From contig OX485807.1 of the NCBI GenBank assembly GCA_950295325.1, positions 41,260,440-41,324,439 on the forward strand: a stretch of 64,000 bases of DNA, in the 5' to 3' direction. Positions 50,191 through 61,035 of the stretch are shown one piece after another; position 1 is the first letter of the stretch, and every line of letters starts with the position of its first letter. The notes beneath the pieces were generated by a model. The model made no database searches. It was not told where the DNA came from and was given only the letters and a program-made list of their open reading frames with translations. The stretch comes from Polytrichum commune (lineage: Eukaryota; Streptophyta; Polytrichopsida; Polytrichales; Polytrichaceae). The position numbers and the translations under genes were made by a program.

Positions 50191-50248
50191 TGGGCCCCGG
50201 GAAGGACCTTCATGTGATCACTTTTCTTGACCTGTAAATGCCTGGGCC
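50191..50248. promoter_or_regulatory. Two site II (TGGGCC) motifs upstream of NOP56
   Basis: TGGGCC occurs at 50191-50196 and 50243-50248. Site II elements (TCP-factor targets) co-occur with telo-boxes in promoters of proliferation and ribosome genes. Function is inferred from that pairing. Confidence 0.5.
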
Positions 50249-51130
50249 TATTTCTAAAAAGTCAAAGCAATGCATATGAGCAATTTTTGTTTACTTGAAG
50301 GAGCGTAACATATAGAGTGGAATCTTACATTATTATGCATATGTATTTTGAAGAAATAACCAAAATTTTAACATGAGTGAATTATGATTTCTTGCATGTA
50401 AAAATATAATAAATATTATAAGCATAAAGTTTCGTCTGACATTTCATTTGTGGTAGAGATAGTATGTAAGAAGTTGCAAAGGAAAAAAGATACAAGAAGC
50501 ACATGACTGAAGCATCCCTAGAATTCAGTGTGCATTTGGGCAGTCAAAGTTTCAATTTTCTTAACGGTGTAAAATCTACAAATTAGATCCTTTGCTCAAT
50601 CCCAGCGGTCAAAGATGCATCATAACCTAACCTTAACAATGTAGAAGGAGTGTCTCCAATAAAGTTTTGAAATTTGATGATTTGGCCCTTTGATCACAAA
50701 TTGACCACCTTGTACTCACCCATATATTCAATGGTTAATTGAACACCTACATTTGAGTGGTACCTATGTGGTGAGTCTTGTTGTTAAAGATGGACAACAA
50801 ATGGACACATGTCACGACAAGATTGGAGTGTGTGTGTGTTCAAAATATGCTAATATTCTAGGTTCAATACTTAATTCACAATTGGGAAGGACTCCATGAT
50901 TACTTTAAGAGAAAGATAATATTCACCTTGACCTTTTGCAACTTTTGCAACCCAACCCTTAACTTGAAACTATAAATGGTAATGTGTACAATTCTAGATT
51001 GCTATCATCATGAGACAATTCCAAATTTGATGCAACGGTCAAATTTGCCCATGGAGTTGGAAGTGCCCACAATAGGACCACATACCTTAACCAAATATAT
51101 GTGAGGTACATGAGTCTTATGTGGTCAATA
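50249..51130. other. Intergenic with E-family copy 8
   Basis: The E core is at about 50745-50890 (CATTTGAGTGGTACCTATG, then AAGATTGGAGTGTGTG). The rest is AT-rich with nothing recognised. Confidence 0.5.
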
Positions 51131-52080
51131 GAGTTAATGGTAAAGTCCCTCAAAGAGAGATGAAACCTTGGGTTTGATCATTCTTTGAGAAAACTTTCTA
51201 CTAAGAGCTTGTTAGCTTGTTGTGTATTGGAGCTTATTTTGAAAGTTAGGTGGAACTTTTGGGACATCTTCTTTCCACCTCTCAAACTTGAGAGAATTTT
51301 AGGATCTAAAATAGGGTATGCTCATGGGACTAGTTGTCTTAAATTATGGATTGACCTATGCAATGCCAGCTTGGCCCACCCATTCTAGTAGGACAAGCTA
51401 AAAAACCGGCAATTAATTGCCTAACACCACTCTATGTGTATGGTAATTTGAGCATTAAGAAAATTGAAGTGACTTTTGTTAATTCTCATCAACTCAAGGT
51501 TTGGGCCCGGGTATGCAACTCCCATATTATACGCAGGGGGCATCGTATTAAAAACGGCTTAGAGGACAGCTTTTGTAAAATTTATATCAAATTATATCAA
51601 ATTAAAATGATAAAAAATTTGGGTGAAGACCAAATTAAATAAAATGAGATGAAAAAAAAGTTGGGTTGCATATTTATTAAGCCTCCCATTAAAATTATAA
51701 GCCACGAATAGTTGCCTCCCATTAAAATTATAATTCATTCACAATGTTAAAATTTTATTAAAAAGTCCAAAAAGTTGGGTAGTTTGACCTATGGTACATG
51801 TATTAAAAAAATCATATAATTAGGTTTTTAATGCAATTATATGCTTCAAAATATATTCATTTCCTATATATAATTACATTTTTGGATTCCTTGTTAGAAG
51901 GGCTACAAGGGTTCCTACATTAAAACAAATTGTATCACTCAATATTGGACTAAAACGCATTATAAGTGATTATAATCAGGACCATATAATACGGGAGTTA
52001 CGTACCCGGGGGTTTGGGACTCAACTCTATCCATCTACCAAGCGAGCAAGAAACTAAAATTAGGAAAGATGAATCTTGGG
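51131..52080 (+). repeat. Dispersed repeat family K, copy 3, interrupted by a nested element
   Basis: K sequence runs from GTAAAGTCCCTCAAAG to AACTCAAGGTTTGGG, then resumes at GGTTTGGGACTCAACTC (52011). The intervening 505 bp is a separate insertion. Compared with copies 1 and 2 at 11.1 and 12.5 kb, the K sequence is otherwise collinear. Confidence 0.75.
51506..52010. mobile_element. Nested TIR element, 505 bp, with perfect 8-bp target duplication
   Basis: The ends are CCCGGGTATGCAACTCCC and (reverse-complemented) CCCGGGTACGTAACTCCC; similarity continues into ATATTAT. GGTTTGGG is duplicated at 51498-51505 and 52011-52018, and the uninterrupted K copies confirm the site. The interior is AT-rich, non-coding, and contains the doubled block CCTCCCATTAAAATTATAA. 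The 8-bp duplication suggests hAT, but CCCGGGTA is not the canonical hAT end. Confidence 0.9.
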
Positions 52081-53917
52081 ATGGGCACACTTGAGAAGCG
52101 TGACTATTCACATGCACCTACTCCAAAACCTTGATCAATCAACCCTCAACATTTGCCAAGTTAAGAAGAAGGTAAGAGTTTGCACAAACATGTTCACTTC
52201 ATAGAGCTCCCACAAACCTTAATTGGGAACTCACAAAGCCAAACATGATGCCAAACCCGTTGGGACCCCATCCTGCATCTAACCCAACATTTTACATCCA
52301 ACTACAAAGATACATTCATGAGATGCCATCCAGTAGGGCCTCAACATATATTATTTTAATTCCCCACCCTACTGAACCCTACGGTATGTTAGTTTTAAAA
52401 TTTCTCTAACATGATCAATTTGTAAAGACCCTAATTTATTTATACCATGGAGTTTAATATATAACTTAATCTTTGTTACAAGTTCAAGTTTTATATTTTG
52501 TAGGTCACAACTTTAAAGTGAACCCTATATATGTTCTCACGTAGTTTTTTAAAATACGGGACTGAAACCCCCCCCCCCCCAATTCGCAACTGTCGACTAT
52601 TAAGCTAAATCAAAGTGAACAATGCAACATGTAAACATGATGGTCATGCAACATGGTCACGTTGATGACATGGACCGATGTGTCACTTGTAGCATGCACT
52701 TAAGCCAACATCTTCTTCAATCTTATGAAACCTGTGGTGAACAGAACATGAGTAGGTGGTCCATTTTAGGACTTTGAACTTAGCTTACAATTGTAAGAAA
52801 TATGAAGTTCCGTTGCTTGAGGACTCTCCATTTCTGGGTGAGAGGAGGGAGTAAGTTGTTCTCTTGTTATTGCAAATCCGAATTAAGTTAGCATCTGGCA
52901 TTGCTGTTACTGTATCTAAAACTAATAGAAACTAGACTAAATGATTTGTGAGTAAATTGAGTTCTCTTAGAAGTTGTCTGAGATTCCTTCCTGCCACCGG
53001 CATTTTTGGTTTGATTTTCATGCCCCTACCTGAAAGTGCACTTGACACACTCTTCAACCATAACTTAGACTCGAACCATTTCAATAACCATAGCCTGCAG
53101 TGCCCATGTACGATATTCTTAAGATATAAGACTAGGTCATCAAAGATAATGTTGTTACAAAGTGGTCTGAGTTACTCTAAGAAGTTTGAACCACAATCCC
53201 TGCTTAAGGGTTTATCTATCACCAGAGGCTTTTGAGGAATTATTAATTGAAGCAACAAATGAAGAAATCACTCATGACTATCGTGATCATAATCCTGTCA
53301 TACATAGTTTAGCTTGCTCTATATATTTCATATCTTCCTATGTATAGATAGTTTCGCTTGACAACATGGGTTGATTTGTAATAAACTTGCAGATTTTGAT
53401 TGCAAGCATGGACGGATGCTTTTGGTGTCTCACTTAGGGGACCTCCAGTTCAAAATCACATCCCAGGTTGGAATGAATGCTATTTATTTAGAGACTTGCA
53501 CTTGATGTGCTTGTTGAGAGCATCTCCATTTTGAAGCAATGAAGCTGTGCGTTGTCCAATCTTTAAGTTCGCTCTTACTACAAATCTTCGAACCCGCCAA
53601 AACTGCTTGAGATCTAGAGCCCTAATATAACAAACATAAATCTTGGGGTAGCATGAACCACGAACGAAGTTTTACCATGTCCAGTGTACTTTTAGAAACG
53701 AGTGACTTCACAGAGCTTGTATCATACACCCCGTCACTTGCAATGAATTATTGCAGCAATAATAAAATGATGATGGCGCTCAATTTTAGCACCGAAGTCC
53801 TATTTTCTGAATTCTAGAATCAAGACTGTAGGCTAGCTTCTAGACATAGGATTGTAGACTTCAGACTTTAGACATAGGATTGTCGACATCTAGGCATTGA
53901 CAAACTAATCTAGAGAG
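52081..53917. other. Intergenic, no gene recognised
   Basis: It has a 13-bp C run at 52568-52580. A 95-residue open frame at 52948-53235 shows no recognisable domain. Confidence 0.4.
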
Positions 53918-54143
53918 ATGGGGGGCTAGATCATGAGCAACCCCTCGGCTATAAGTTAACTGCTTCACGAGGATTGGAAGAACAAGTTCGTAAATCATGT
54001 GCTGCAGCTTTAAAGCCCAATCTCTTTGCTACTCTTCACTCCAACCAACATCACAATGGGACCCCAGGATGCCCTCCTTGTCCCCATGAGAGCTATTTCA
54101 ACGGATTTCTGTTAGACAGTAGGCGGGTTTGAAGCCAATCGCC
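53918..54143 (-). pseudogene. Decayed copy of the kinase gene 3' end (P1)
   Basis: This aligns with the last codons and 3' flank of the kinase gene (about 54960-55235). The minus strand still reads FTNLFF where the gene has FTKLFF, and shares GGGACCCCAGGA and (A/G)AGCC(A/G)ATCGCC landmarks. It has stops and indels. Confidence 0.7.
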
Positions 54144-54151
54144 ATCATTCA

Positions 54152-54477
54152 ATAGCCAAATCATGAGCGGGCGGACATGGACATGCTTATCTCAGACAAT
54201 CCCTCCTCTATAAGTGAGTTGTTTATCAGGATCAGAAGAACAACTTAGCAACCATGCGCGACTCAGGACTGCACTCTCTTTAATTTGCCACTTTCTCTCT
54301 AACCGACTTCATCGGGATACCCCATGACAGTCATGAGTCGGAGTCAACGTATCTTTTGTTAGTGGGTAAGCGTTCAGAGAGCCGACGGATGTATATATTC
54401 GTGGTCATTTCATGAAAAGATTGACATGAACATGCTCATCTAGGAGACCCCTTGACTTAAGGAAGTCATATGTAAGC
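54152..54477 (-). pseudogene. Further decayed copies of the kinase gene 3' end (P2, P3)
   Basis: P2 (54152-54385) starts with an AATCATGAGCGGGCGGACATG-like block. On the minus strand it has CTGAGTCGCGCATGGTTG, matching the gene codons for LSRTW(F). P3 (about 54404-54477) keeps only the 3' flank (GACATGAACATGCTCATCT) and is broken by the H element. Confidence 0.65.
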
Positions 54478-54479
54478 TA

Positions 54480-54833
54480 CACAGAATGTGATATTGAGTG
54501 TCATAGGGTGTTTAATGTCACTATGGTAACCATTTGGATGACACTTCTTATGAACAATTTGCAAATACTGTCATCGATGATGGACAAGTTTGCCCATAGG
54601 CCAAAACCCTACCTTCTGTTGTCAGCAACTTGTGATGGAATATTGTCATGGACGATTGAAATTTGGATGAAATATCACTTAGTGACAGTAATTGCAACAC
54701 TGTAAATCTATAATCCCCCAAAAAATTCACAAGGGATGACAAATAATGTTGGGTTAACATTTAGTGCTGGTGACACTATACCACGGTTTACAATCAGTAT
54801 TGAGCTTGGTGACACTAAAGATCATATTCAGTG
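54480..54833. mobile_element. H-family MITE, 354 bp, with testable empty site
   Basis: TA-CACAGAATGTGATATTGAG at the left, and at the right (reverse-complemented) TA-CACTGAATATGATCTTTAG. It interrupts flank copy P3. The neighbouring copy P4 has the uninterrupted sequence at the same point (TATGTAAAAAAATTGACC), with spacing that fits a 2-bp TA duplication. Confidence 0.85.
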
Positions 54834-54835
54834 TA

Positions 54836-55054
54836 GTTGACCTATTTGCCAATTATGAATAGTCCAATCATCATGAGCAGGCTGACATGAACATGCTCAT
54901 CTTGGAGACCTCTTGACTGTAGGTTAGTTGTATGTAAAAAAATTGACCTATTTGTCAGAAAGAAATCGATGGCCAAGTCATGAGCAGGCTGACATGAACA
55001 TGCTCATCTAATACTACTCCTTGACTATAATTTGATATAGTAATAAGTGAGTCG
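54836..55054 (-). repeat. Tandem 3'-flank repeats next to the kinase stop codon
   Basis: CATGAGCAGGCTGACATGAAC occurs at about 54875 and 54977, with GACATGAACATGCTCATC following in each. It matches P2 and P3 further left. The last unit is the natural 3' flank of the gene. Confidence 0.75.
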
Positions 55055-58000
55055 TCACAAGGTTCGGAAGAAGAGCTTCGTAAACCACGTGCGGCTAAGG
55101 AGCCCACTCTCTTTGCTGTTGCTGTTTCCTCCGACAGTCTTGACGGGGGGACCCCAGGACCTCCTCCACGCCGGGCCGCTGGAGATGGCGAATCTTTGTC
55201 GGTGGCTGGTGGGTGAGGTGGGAGCCGATCGCCGAATATCGGTAGCTGACTTTCTCCAGAACCGATCGACGTCTCTTTGGGAGGGTGAACTAGGACCCGC
55301 CAGATGCTGCTGTTGTTGATGCCTGTGCTTTCCCATCACGGGAAGCGGGCTGCGGTCCGACGGATCAGCCGGCGCCGGCGCCCGGACTGGTGGTCTTGGC
55401 CGAATGTGGGGAGATTTGGACTCTCGGTGGTTCGGGTGGGGTGATTGGGAGATGGGAGGCGCGTACGAGTAGCTCAGCTCCAGGACTTTGGTCAGGCCTT
55501 CCACAACCTCGCTCATCTTCGGCCTCCCTTTCGGCTGCCTCACAATACACTGGCTCGCGAGCACGCAGAACTTTTGAGCCGCTTTGGGTGGGAACCGGAA
55601 CTCGAGCTGGGGGTCAATAGCAAGTTGCAATTTGTTCGCATGCGACATGTAGGGCTTCATCCACTCCTGAAGCCTTTGCTCATTCCTTGGTCGGTTGCAG
55701 TCCAAGGCTCTCCGACCGGTGAGCATCTCCAGCATGACCACTCCGAAGCTGTACACGTCACTCTTGGACGTCAGGTGCCCAGTTTGAACATACTCGGGGG
55801 CCGCGTACCCCTGTGTGCCCTTCACCTGTCAAGGATTCAACCCAAACAAAGAAAAACAAATGAATCAGTAGAGACGACTCCAATGTTGCCACTGGCATGA
55901 ATGATGATGTTGCTTCGTTTTCGAATTGGTCCAAATCTATGTGTAATTCCGAAACAGGCATTAGAAGAATTAGAGGGTCCCCAAAGGCTATTGCCCGTTT
56001 TCAAAGGTGATCATCTTGACCGGACTCAGACAAGCCAACCGTCGCCTATCTCCCCAAGGTCAAGCCCCTAGGGTCCCCGCATGGCTGGTTGAAAATATCC
56101 TGTTCACACGGATACCCCCACTATGATTGGGTGGTCCATGGGTGGTAGGGTGCACTGGAATTTGATGAATGATTCATTACATGTCAATCATAAGATTTTC
56201 AAGGATGAGGTGGTAACCTTCTGAGTTTGCATTTTCCAACTTGACAGAGTATGGGTGCTTGCGGATCTCCTGATCCAACTAGGTGAAGAGAGATACACAT
56301 ATGATCCTCAGATTATGGTGTAGATTCAAAATAGTTTCACTTTCAACATCTCGTCAAAAGTATGGCAAATAATAGATCTTACGTTTCAAAATTCTCAATG
56401 CACGGGTTACCGATACCATTTAAAAGGCTCCATGTGATTTGGGCTAAGAGAATGAGAATTCCATGCAAGAATTTCTGCCCATCTGAACAGAATTAAGTTG
56501 ACTCCCGCTCTTAAGATAAATTATTGACACGAAGCGTTAAGCTAGAAAATGATTTCTTGTGATTGTTGGCCCGCCAGAATAATCTCAGAAAAAATTATGT
56601 ACTCAGGTGAGAACTTCATATGTCTTAATGAGTCTTTTGCTTACTATCCCAAGAACAGATCTCACTCTTATACAGCTGCTTCTCTTTTGGCTTCAAGATA
56701 GAGTGACCGCCCTGTGATGTATTAATTTGTGCAATTCATTGAACTTTGTGGAAGTGTGAAAGAGTACACATACCCCAGTGGTGACGTGGCTCTCGTCACC
56801 TTCTGGACCTAGTCTTGCAAGGCCAAAATCTGAGAGCTTGGGATTGTAATCCTCATCCAGCAGCACATTAGACGTCTTGAAATCACGAAAAATCACCTGC
56901 ACAAATTCCCGAAAAACAAATTTCAAATTTTATCAACATGCCACCAGGCTATGCACTAAATATTATATATATTATTCTAAAAGTGTCAAAATTGAGGCGC
57001 ATCTTTGAACCTTGTGCTCCTCATGTCTCTCAACTTGCTCTAGTAGGCTTCAACACAAGTTACAAACAACCCATAACATTGAAGATGAAGTTTAGAAATC
57101 CAAATATTCGTCATGTATGTTTCTCAATATGTTGATGACTGTTGCAATTAATTGCTTTGGTCACGGTCTTTCATTCTCATAGGCCATTGTTAAAAGAATT
57201 AAAATTAAAAAATTAAAATTGTTCACATTTAATGTCTCATCTTGGGTGATCTACTTGCATGGAACAGCCTTGCTTACTTGAACTTCCATCTCCTCATGCA
57301 AGTAGGCAAGGCCTTTGGCAGCCCCAAGAGCAATTTTCACTCGCGTTTGCCATGACAGGATCGGTGCACTTATTCGGAAAATGTGGTCATCCAGACCTCT
57401 GTTTGGCATGAACTCGTACACAAGCAGCCTTTGAATCCCTCTTTCATCATCAGCAGCACAGTAGCCAATGAGCTTCACCAAGTATGGGTTATCCACCATG
57501 ACTAAAAATGTCACCTCTGTCATCCACTCTTTGTGGCCCTGCAAGAAAAATCATCAATCATCAAGCAGGAATTGATTAATTGAGAACATCCAAACCTCTT
57601 AACTCATGAGCAAATTACTTCTAGACAATTTCTTGTTTTGCAATGCATAGGTGAGCATTGTTGTAATGTCAAGCATTTACTGCTGTGAGCAACAGTCTAA
57701 CAACAGACACTCTGGAGAGTATTTCTTTAGTAAAATGTTAAACAACACAATGTGAAGAGAAATAATGAGACCATTCGGTTGCATTTAATATTATGAAGCA
57801 GATTTGTTTACTCGAACCCAGATTTGAGGAATTTGTGGTTGAAATTCTGATGGCTGCATGTGTCAATAATTTATAATTCTCTGAGGCATGGTCAAACATT
57901 TACAGAGACATGAAATACTTTTGAATTTCAACGTCTTGTACCTACTTATTTTGGTATGCAGTCTGAGATAAATGAATGTATTAGGCTGGAGAAATGTACA

Positions 58001-58951
58001 GCTCAGGGCAGGCGAACCTCCTTTTACAGTCATTGAAGAAAGTTAGATTAAAACCCACTTCTCTCCCACGCTCATCATCAAAGTTTAACTGTGATTTCTA
58101 TTAATACATATCATATATTTACAAGAACGTGCTACTGCTACATGACTCCCACGCCAAGAAACAGGTTTTCAGTAATGTACTTTTTTATTACAGGAATTTT
58201 TAATCTATCTGGATGCATTCTGGAATCTGGCTCCTGAGATAAAATGGACTGTTTGCAGAGAATAAATCAATATAATAATAAGTGGATCCACTTAAATGGG
58301 CTGGAAGAATGCACAGTTTCAGGTGAGTAATTCACCTTTAGTCAATGCTTTATGAAGAAAGTACAACTACTTTTGTGTATAGACGCTTTATAATTAGTCT
58401 TTCCCGTTTCCAGAAAAAGGACAAGGATAAATGTGTATATATATATATATACTTATACTTATACTTATAAATAGTAAAAGTGCATTGTGTAGCAAGTAGA
58501 TTGGCACCTGGAAACCGTTGTTGTTGAGTTGTTTCACAGCAACTTCCACTTTTTCTAACTCTCCGTCATGAAGCTTTGATTTTTGTTTGATGACGCCTTT
58601 GTACACTTTGCCAAACCCTCCTTCCCCAATCACATTATGATAGTGGAAATTTTTGGTGGCCAGTTTCATCTCTGCAAGAGTGAATTCCCGAAGCTGAGGG
58701 GGCCTTTCGGAGCCATTGGTGGTGCCATTCCCTGTAACATCATTTTCAAGTTCTGAGGTGGAAGTTATGGGGTTAACACTTTTCTTCGAATCCCGTTGCA
58801 GTACTTCAAGTCTGGTTTTTTTATTAACCTCACCACTGGGCCCAGCCTGAGAAACAATATTTTCTGACGATGATTCATCTTTGCCCTGATGGTGATGCTG
58901 ATGATTCCCAGCTTCGTTGGACCTCTTCACTGCATTCCCGAAACAATTCAT
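55055..58951 (-). CDS. Receptor-like cytoplasmic kinase, subfamily VII, PCRK/PBL-like (532 aa, 4 exons)
   Basis: Exons, in minus order: 58951-58508, 57538-57278, 56896-56774 and 55825-55055. All introns are GT-AG in phase 0. The N-terminus starts MNCFGN, like the MKCF start of PCRK1, so it lacks the myristoylated glycine of many PBL kinases. The kinase domain begins near residue 90 ([15 protein letters not shown]). It has the G-loop GEGGFGKV (109-116), VAVK lysine 140, RD catalytic loop IFRDFKTSN with aspartate 240, DFG at 258-260, activation segment [19 protein letters not shown], then [23 protein letters not shown]. The HRD histidine is phenylalanine, as is usual in this subfamily. [18 protein letters not shown] is typical of the PCRK/PBL34 branch. 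The basic, proline- and serine-rich tail (about 400-532) ends [10 protein letters not shown]. Such kinases relay pattern-triggered immune signals near receptors at the plasma membrane. That role is inferred here. Confidence 0.93.
55880..56185 (+). repeat. Repeat family J, copy 2, in a kinase intron
   Basis: This aligns with the reverse complement of 5535-5835. Shared blocks are CCACTATGATTGGGTGGTCC, a CCCCTAGGGTCC-type block and GATGATGTTGC. It lies in the intron between the activation-segment exon and the last exon. Confidence 0.65.
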
Positions 58952-60539
58952 GCTTCTTACATCGATCTGAGAACCCTTGAACCTGTATTTCTTGCTTAAA
59001 TTTGGAGAGACACAGATATGGAAACTAGTATAGAACGAAGTTGAAGACTCCTGCACATTGAACAGGAAACATTCTCATTATGACACTTCCTTGATAAACT
59101 CAAGCCGACATTTCGCAGATTGCCTGGATCAAACCAACGAACACATTACGAAATGAATGCGGATGCTTAAGAGGGGGCAATTAAAAAAACTAGAAAAGAA
59201 AAAGAAAAAGAAAGACTTCTCCTAACCTACAGAATTTGAAAGCAGGAAAAACATAGATTAGCTCCAATGGAAGTAGAAGACCATGAAAGCATCATTAGCT
59301 TGAAATTTGACCCATCTGAATACATGCATGGGTTCACTTGCACTCCATTTCTGTGACCATGACTCTCCAATGATAGGGTCACCTTTTATGAATTAAAAGC
59401 TGTTGTCCCAGTACATGAAAAAAGCTGTAGAGCATGGGATACTGGAATTTTGGCTATGGATTTTAGATAACTGGCTCTTTGGATGGTGGCTGGCAAACTT
59501 CTCTATAATTAGCCACCACTAACTTCCGAATCCCCATTGTCTTTTAATGTGTAGTTTCTCCTCCCTCAAAATCGAGCACATACAAAAATTGCATTTGCCT
59601 TGCATTGATTAGGGTCTTTGTTGACTAACTTGTTCATGTCTACAGCTTGAACAAAATCCTTAGAAAAAGAGAACTTAACATAGACAGACAGTCAGACCAA
59701 CAGAAAGACACCAATTTCTCTTTAACCTCACACATTCACTTACTTCAAGAAGCCTTCCAAATCTCATATTAGGAATGAACCCTAACTAGTTCTTAACTGT
59801 GATTGTCAATTCATCAACATATATAGGAAGGGAAGACTTCTGAAAAAGAATAGGAAGAGGAAGGAGAAGAAGTCTAGTTCAAGCACATCGCTGTACACAT
59901 ACTCAATTTGGAAACAACTTGGCCTTGCGTATGAAGAATGCAAGACTGCTAGAATCATTCCTCCATACGCAGTTGACTGGAATTTACTAAAAGTCTTCAT
60001 TGACTTCTAGGTTGTCATGCCTACGGCTTGATCAAACCCCCACTGTATCCACCAATTCCCCTTTCATCTCATTCTCACATTCACTTGCTTGTTATTTTGC
60101 AACTTCAAGAAACCTCTCACATCTGTGAAGCAGTAATACCAGACTAGGCTACTCCAACTCCGTATTCGAAATGAAGTCCAAATTATAAGTAAGTTTCCAC
60201 ACATTACTACTACTGCCAATTCATCAACAACATATACTACACATATCACCAGGATTAAGGTTATAATGGCAGAAGAAGAATTGCACCTGAATCTCCTTTC
60301 ACTTAGAAAAGCCTTCTATGTGACATCGATCTCCAACCACTTCGATGCACTCATTCTCCTGACTGGAAATCCTAACCCCAAAAACTTCCCAAATTTCACC
60401 AACTCCGCCAGTTTTAAGTTACCGACACACCTGGTAGCTCCCCAAACCCTCAACCTCTCAACAACCTTGAAATCTAGACAGAGGCTCTCGACCCTTCAAT
60501 CCCCCCCGCTTTATTGAAACCCTTGCCAAATGCTTCAGT
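58952..60539. other. 5' flank of the kinase gene with an old duplication
   Basis: Segments 59630-59830 and 60010-60240 look like diverged duplicates: both run from a CATG(T/C)CTAC(A/G)GCTTGA block through CACATTCACTT to a GCCAATTCATCAAC-like end. No coding exon was identified. The start of the kinase transcript is unknown. Confidence 0.5.
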
Positions 60540-61035
60540 CTTATAGCTGATTACACCAAGTGAGGTCGGAGTCGGTGATTTTTTTGCGTCCACGCCGGCT
60601 TGCAGCTTCAATCTTTGCCCTCACTGGCCGGTTACTGAGACATCCGGAGACTTTATAGTGACCCCAAGATTTTGGAACGCGGATGAGAGTTTTCGATCCC
60701 CAGATCGATTGATCAGTCGGGTGGTCAGTCAGGAAGTCCGTCAGTCAGTCACAGTCAGTCAGTCAGTAGGCGATCGAGGTGGAGCGTGTCGCCGTAAGAA
60801 CGCGCCATTGGGCTTCCACTCGGTTTCAGGGCAGAGCCGCCAGACTGAATGTGGGCCGTTGGATCGTGATCGGACGGTCGTAATCCCACGGAGCACGTTT
60901 GGGTCCGTGAGGACCCATCACTACTTTACTTTGCCCGCTGGAAAGCCTCCAGAAGCTGCTAACCCCCCCCCCCCCCCAACCCCAAAGACCCAAAGAGAGT
61001 TTGGGTGGGTTAGAGAGTCTCAAGCCCCAGCCCAG
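60540..61035. other. GC-rich, CpG-containing stretch
   Basis: Contrasts with the AT-rich surroundings. Includes a (CAGT)n tract at about 60715-60768 and a 15-bp C run at 60963-60977. It may be the promoter or a 5' untranslated exon of the minus-strand kinase gene. No protein match seen. Confidence 0.4.

Noticed and set aside
60266-60517. 83-residue open frame starting MAEEELHLNLLS
   Set aside because: Looks protein-like at first, but I could not link it to further exons or a known family, and it lies in a diverged duplicated flank.
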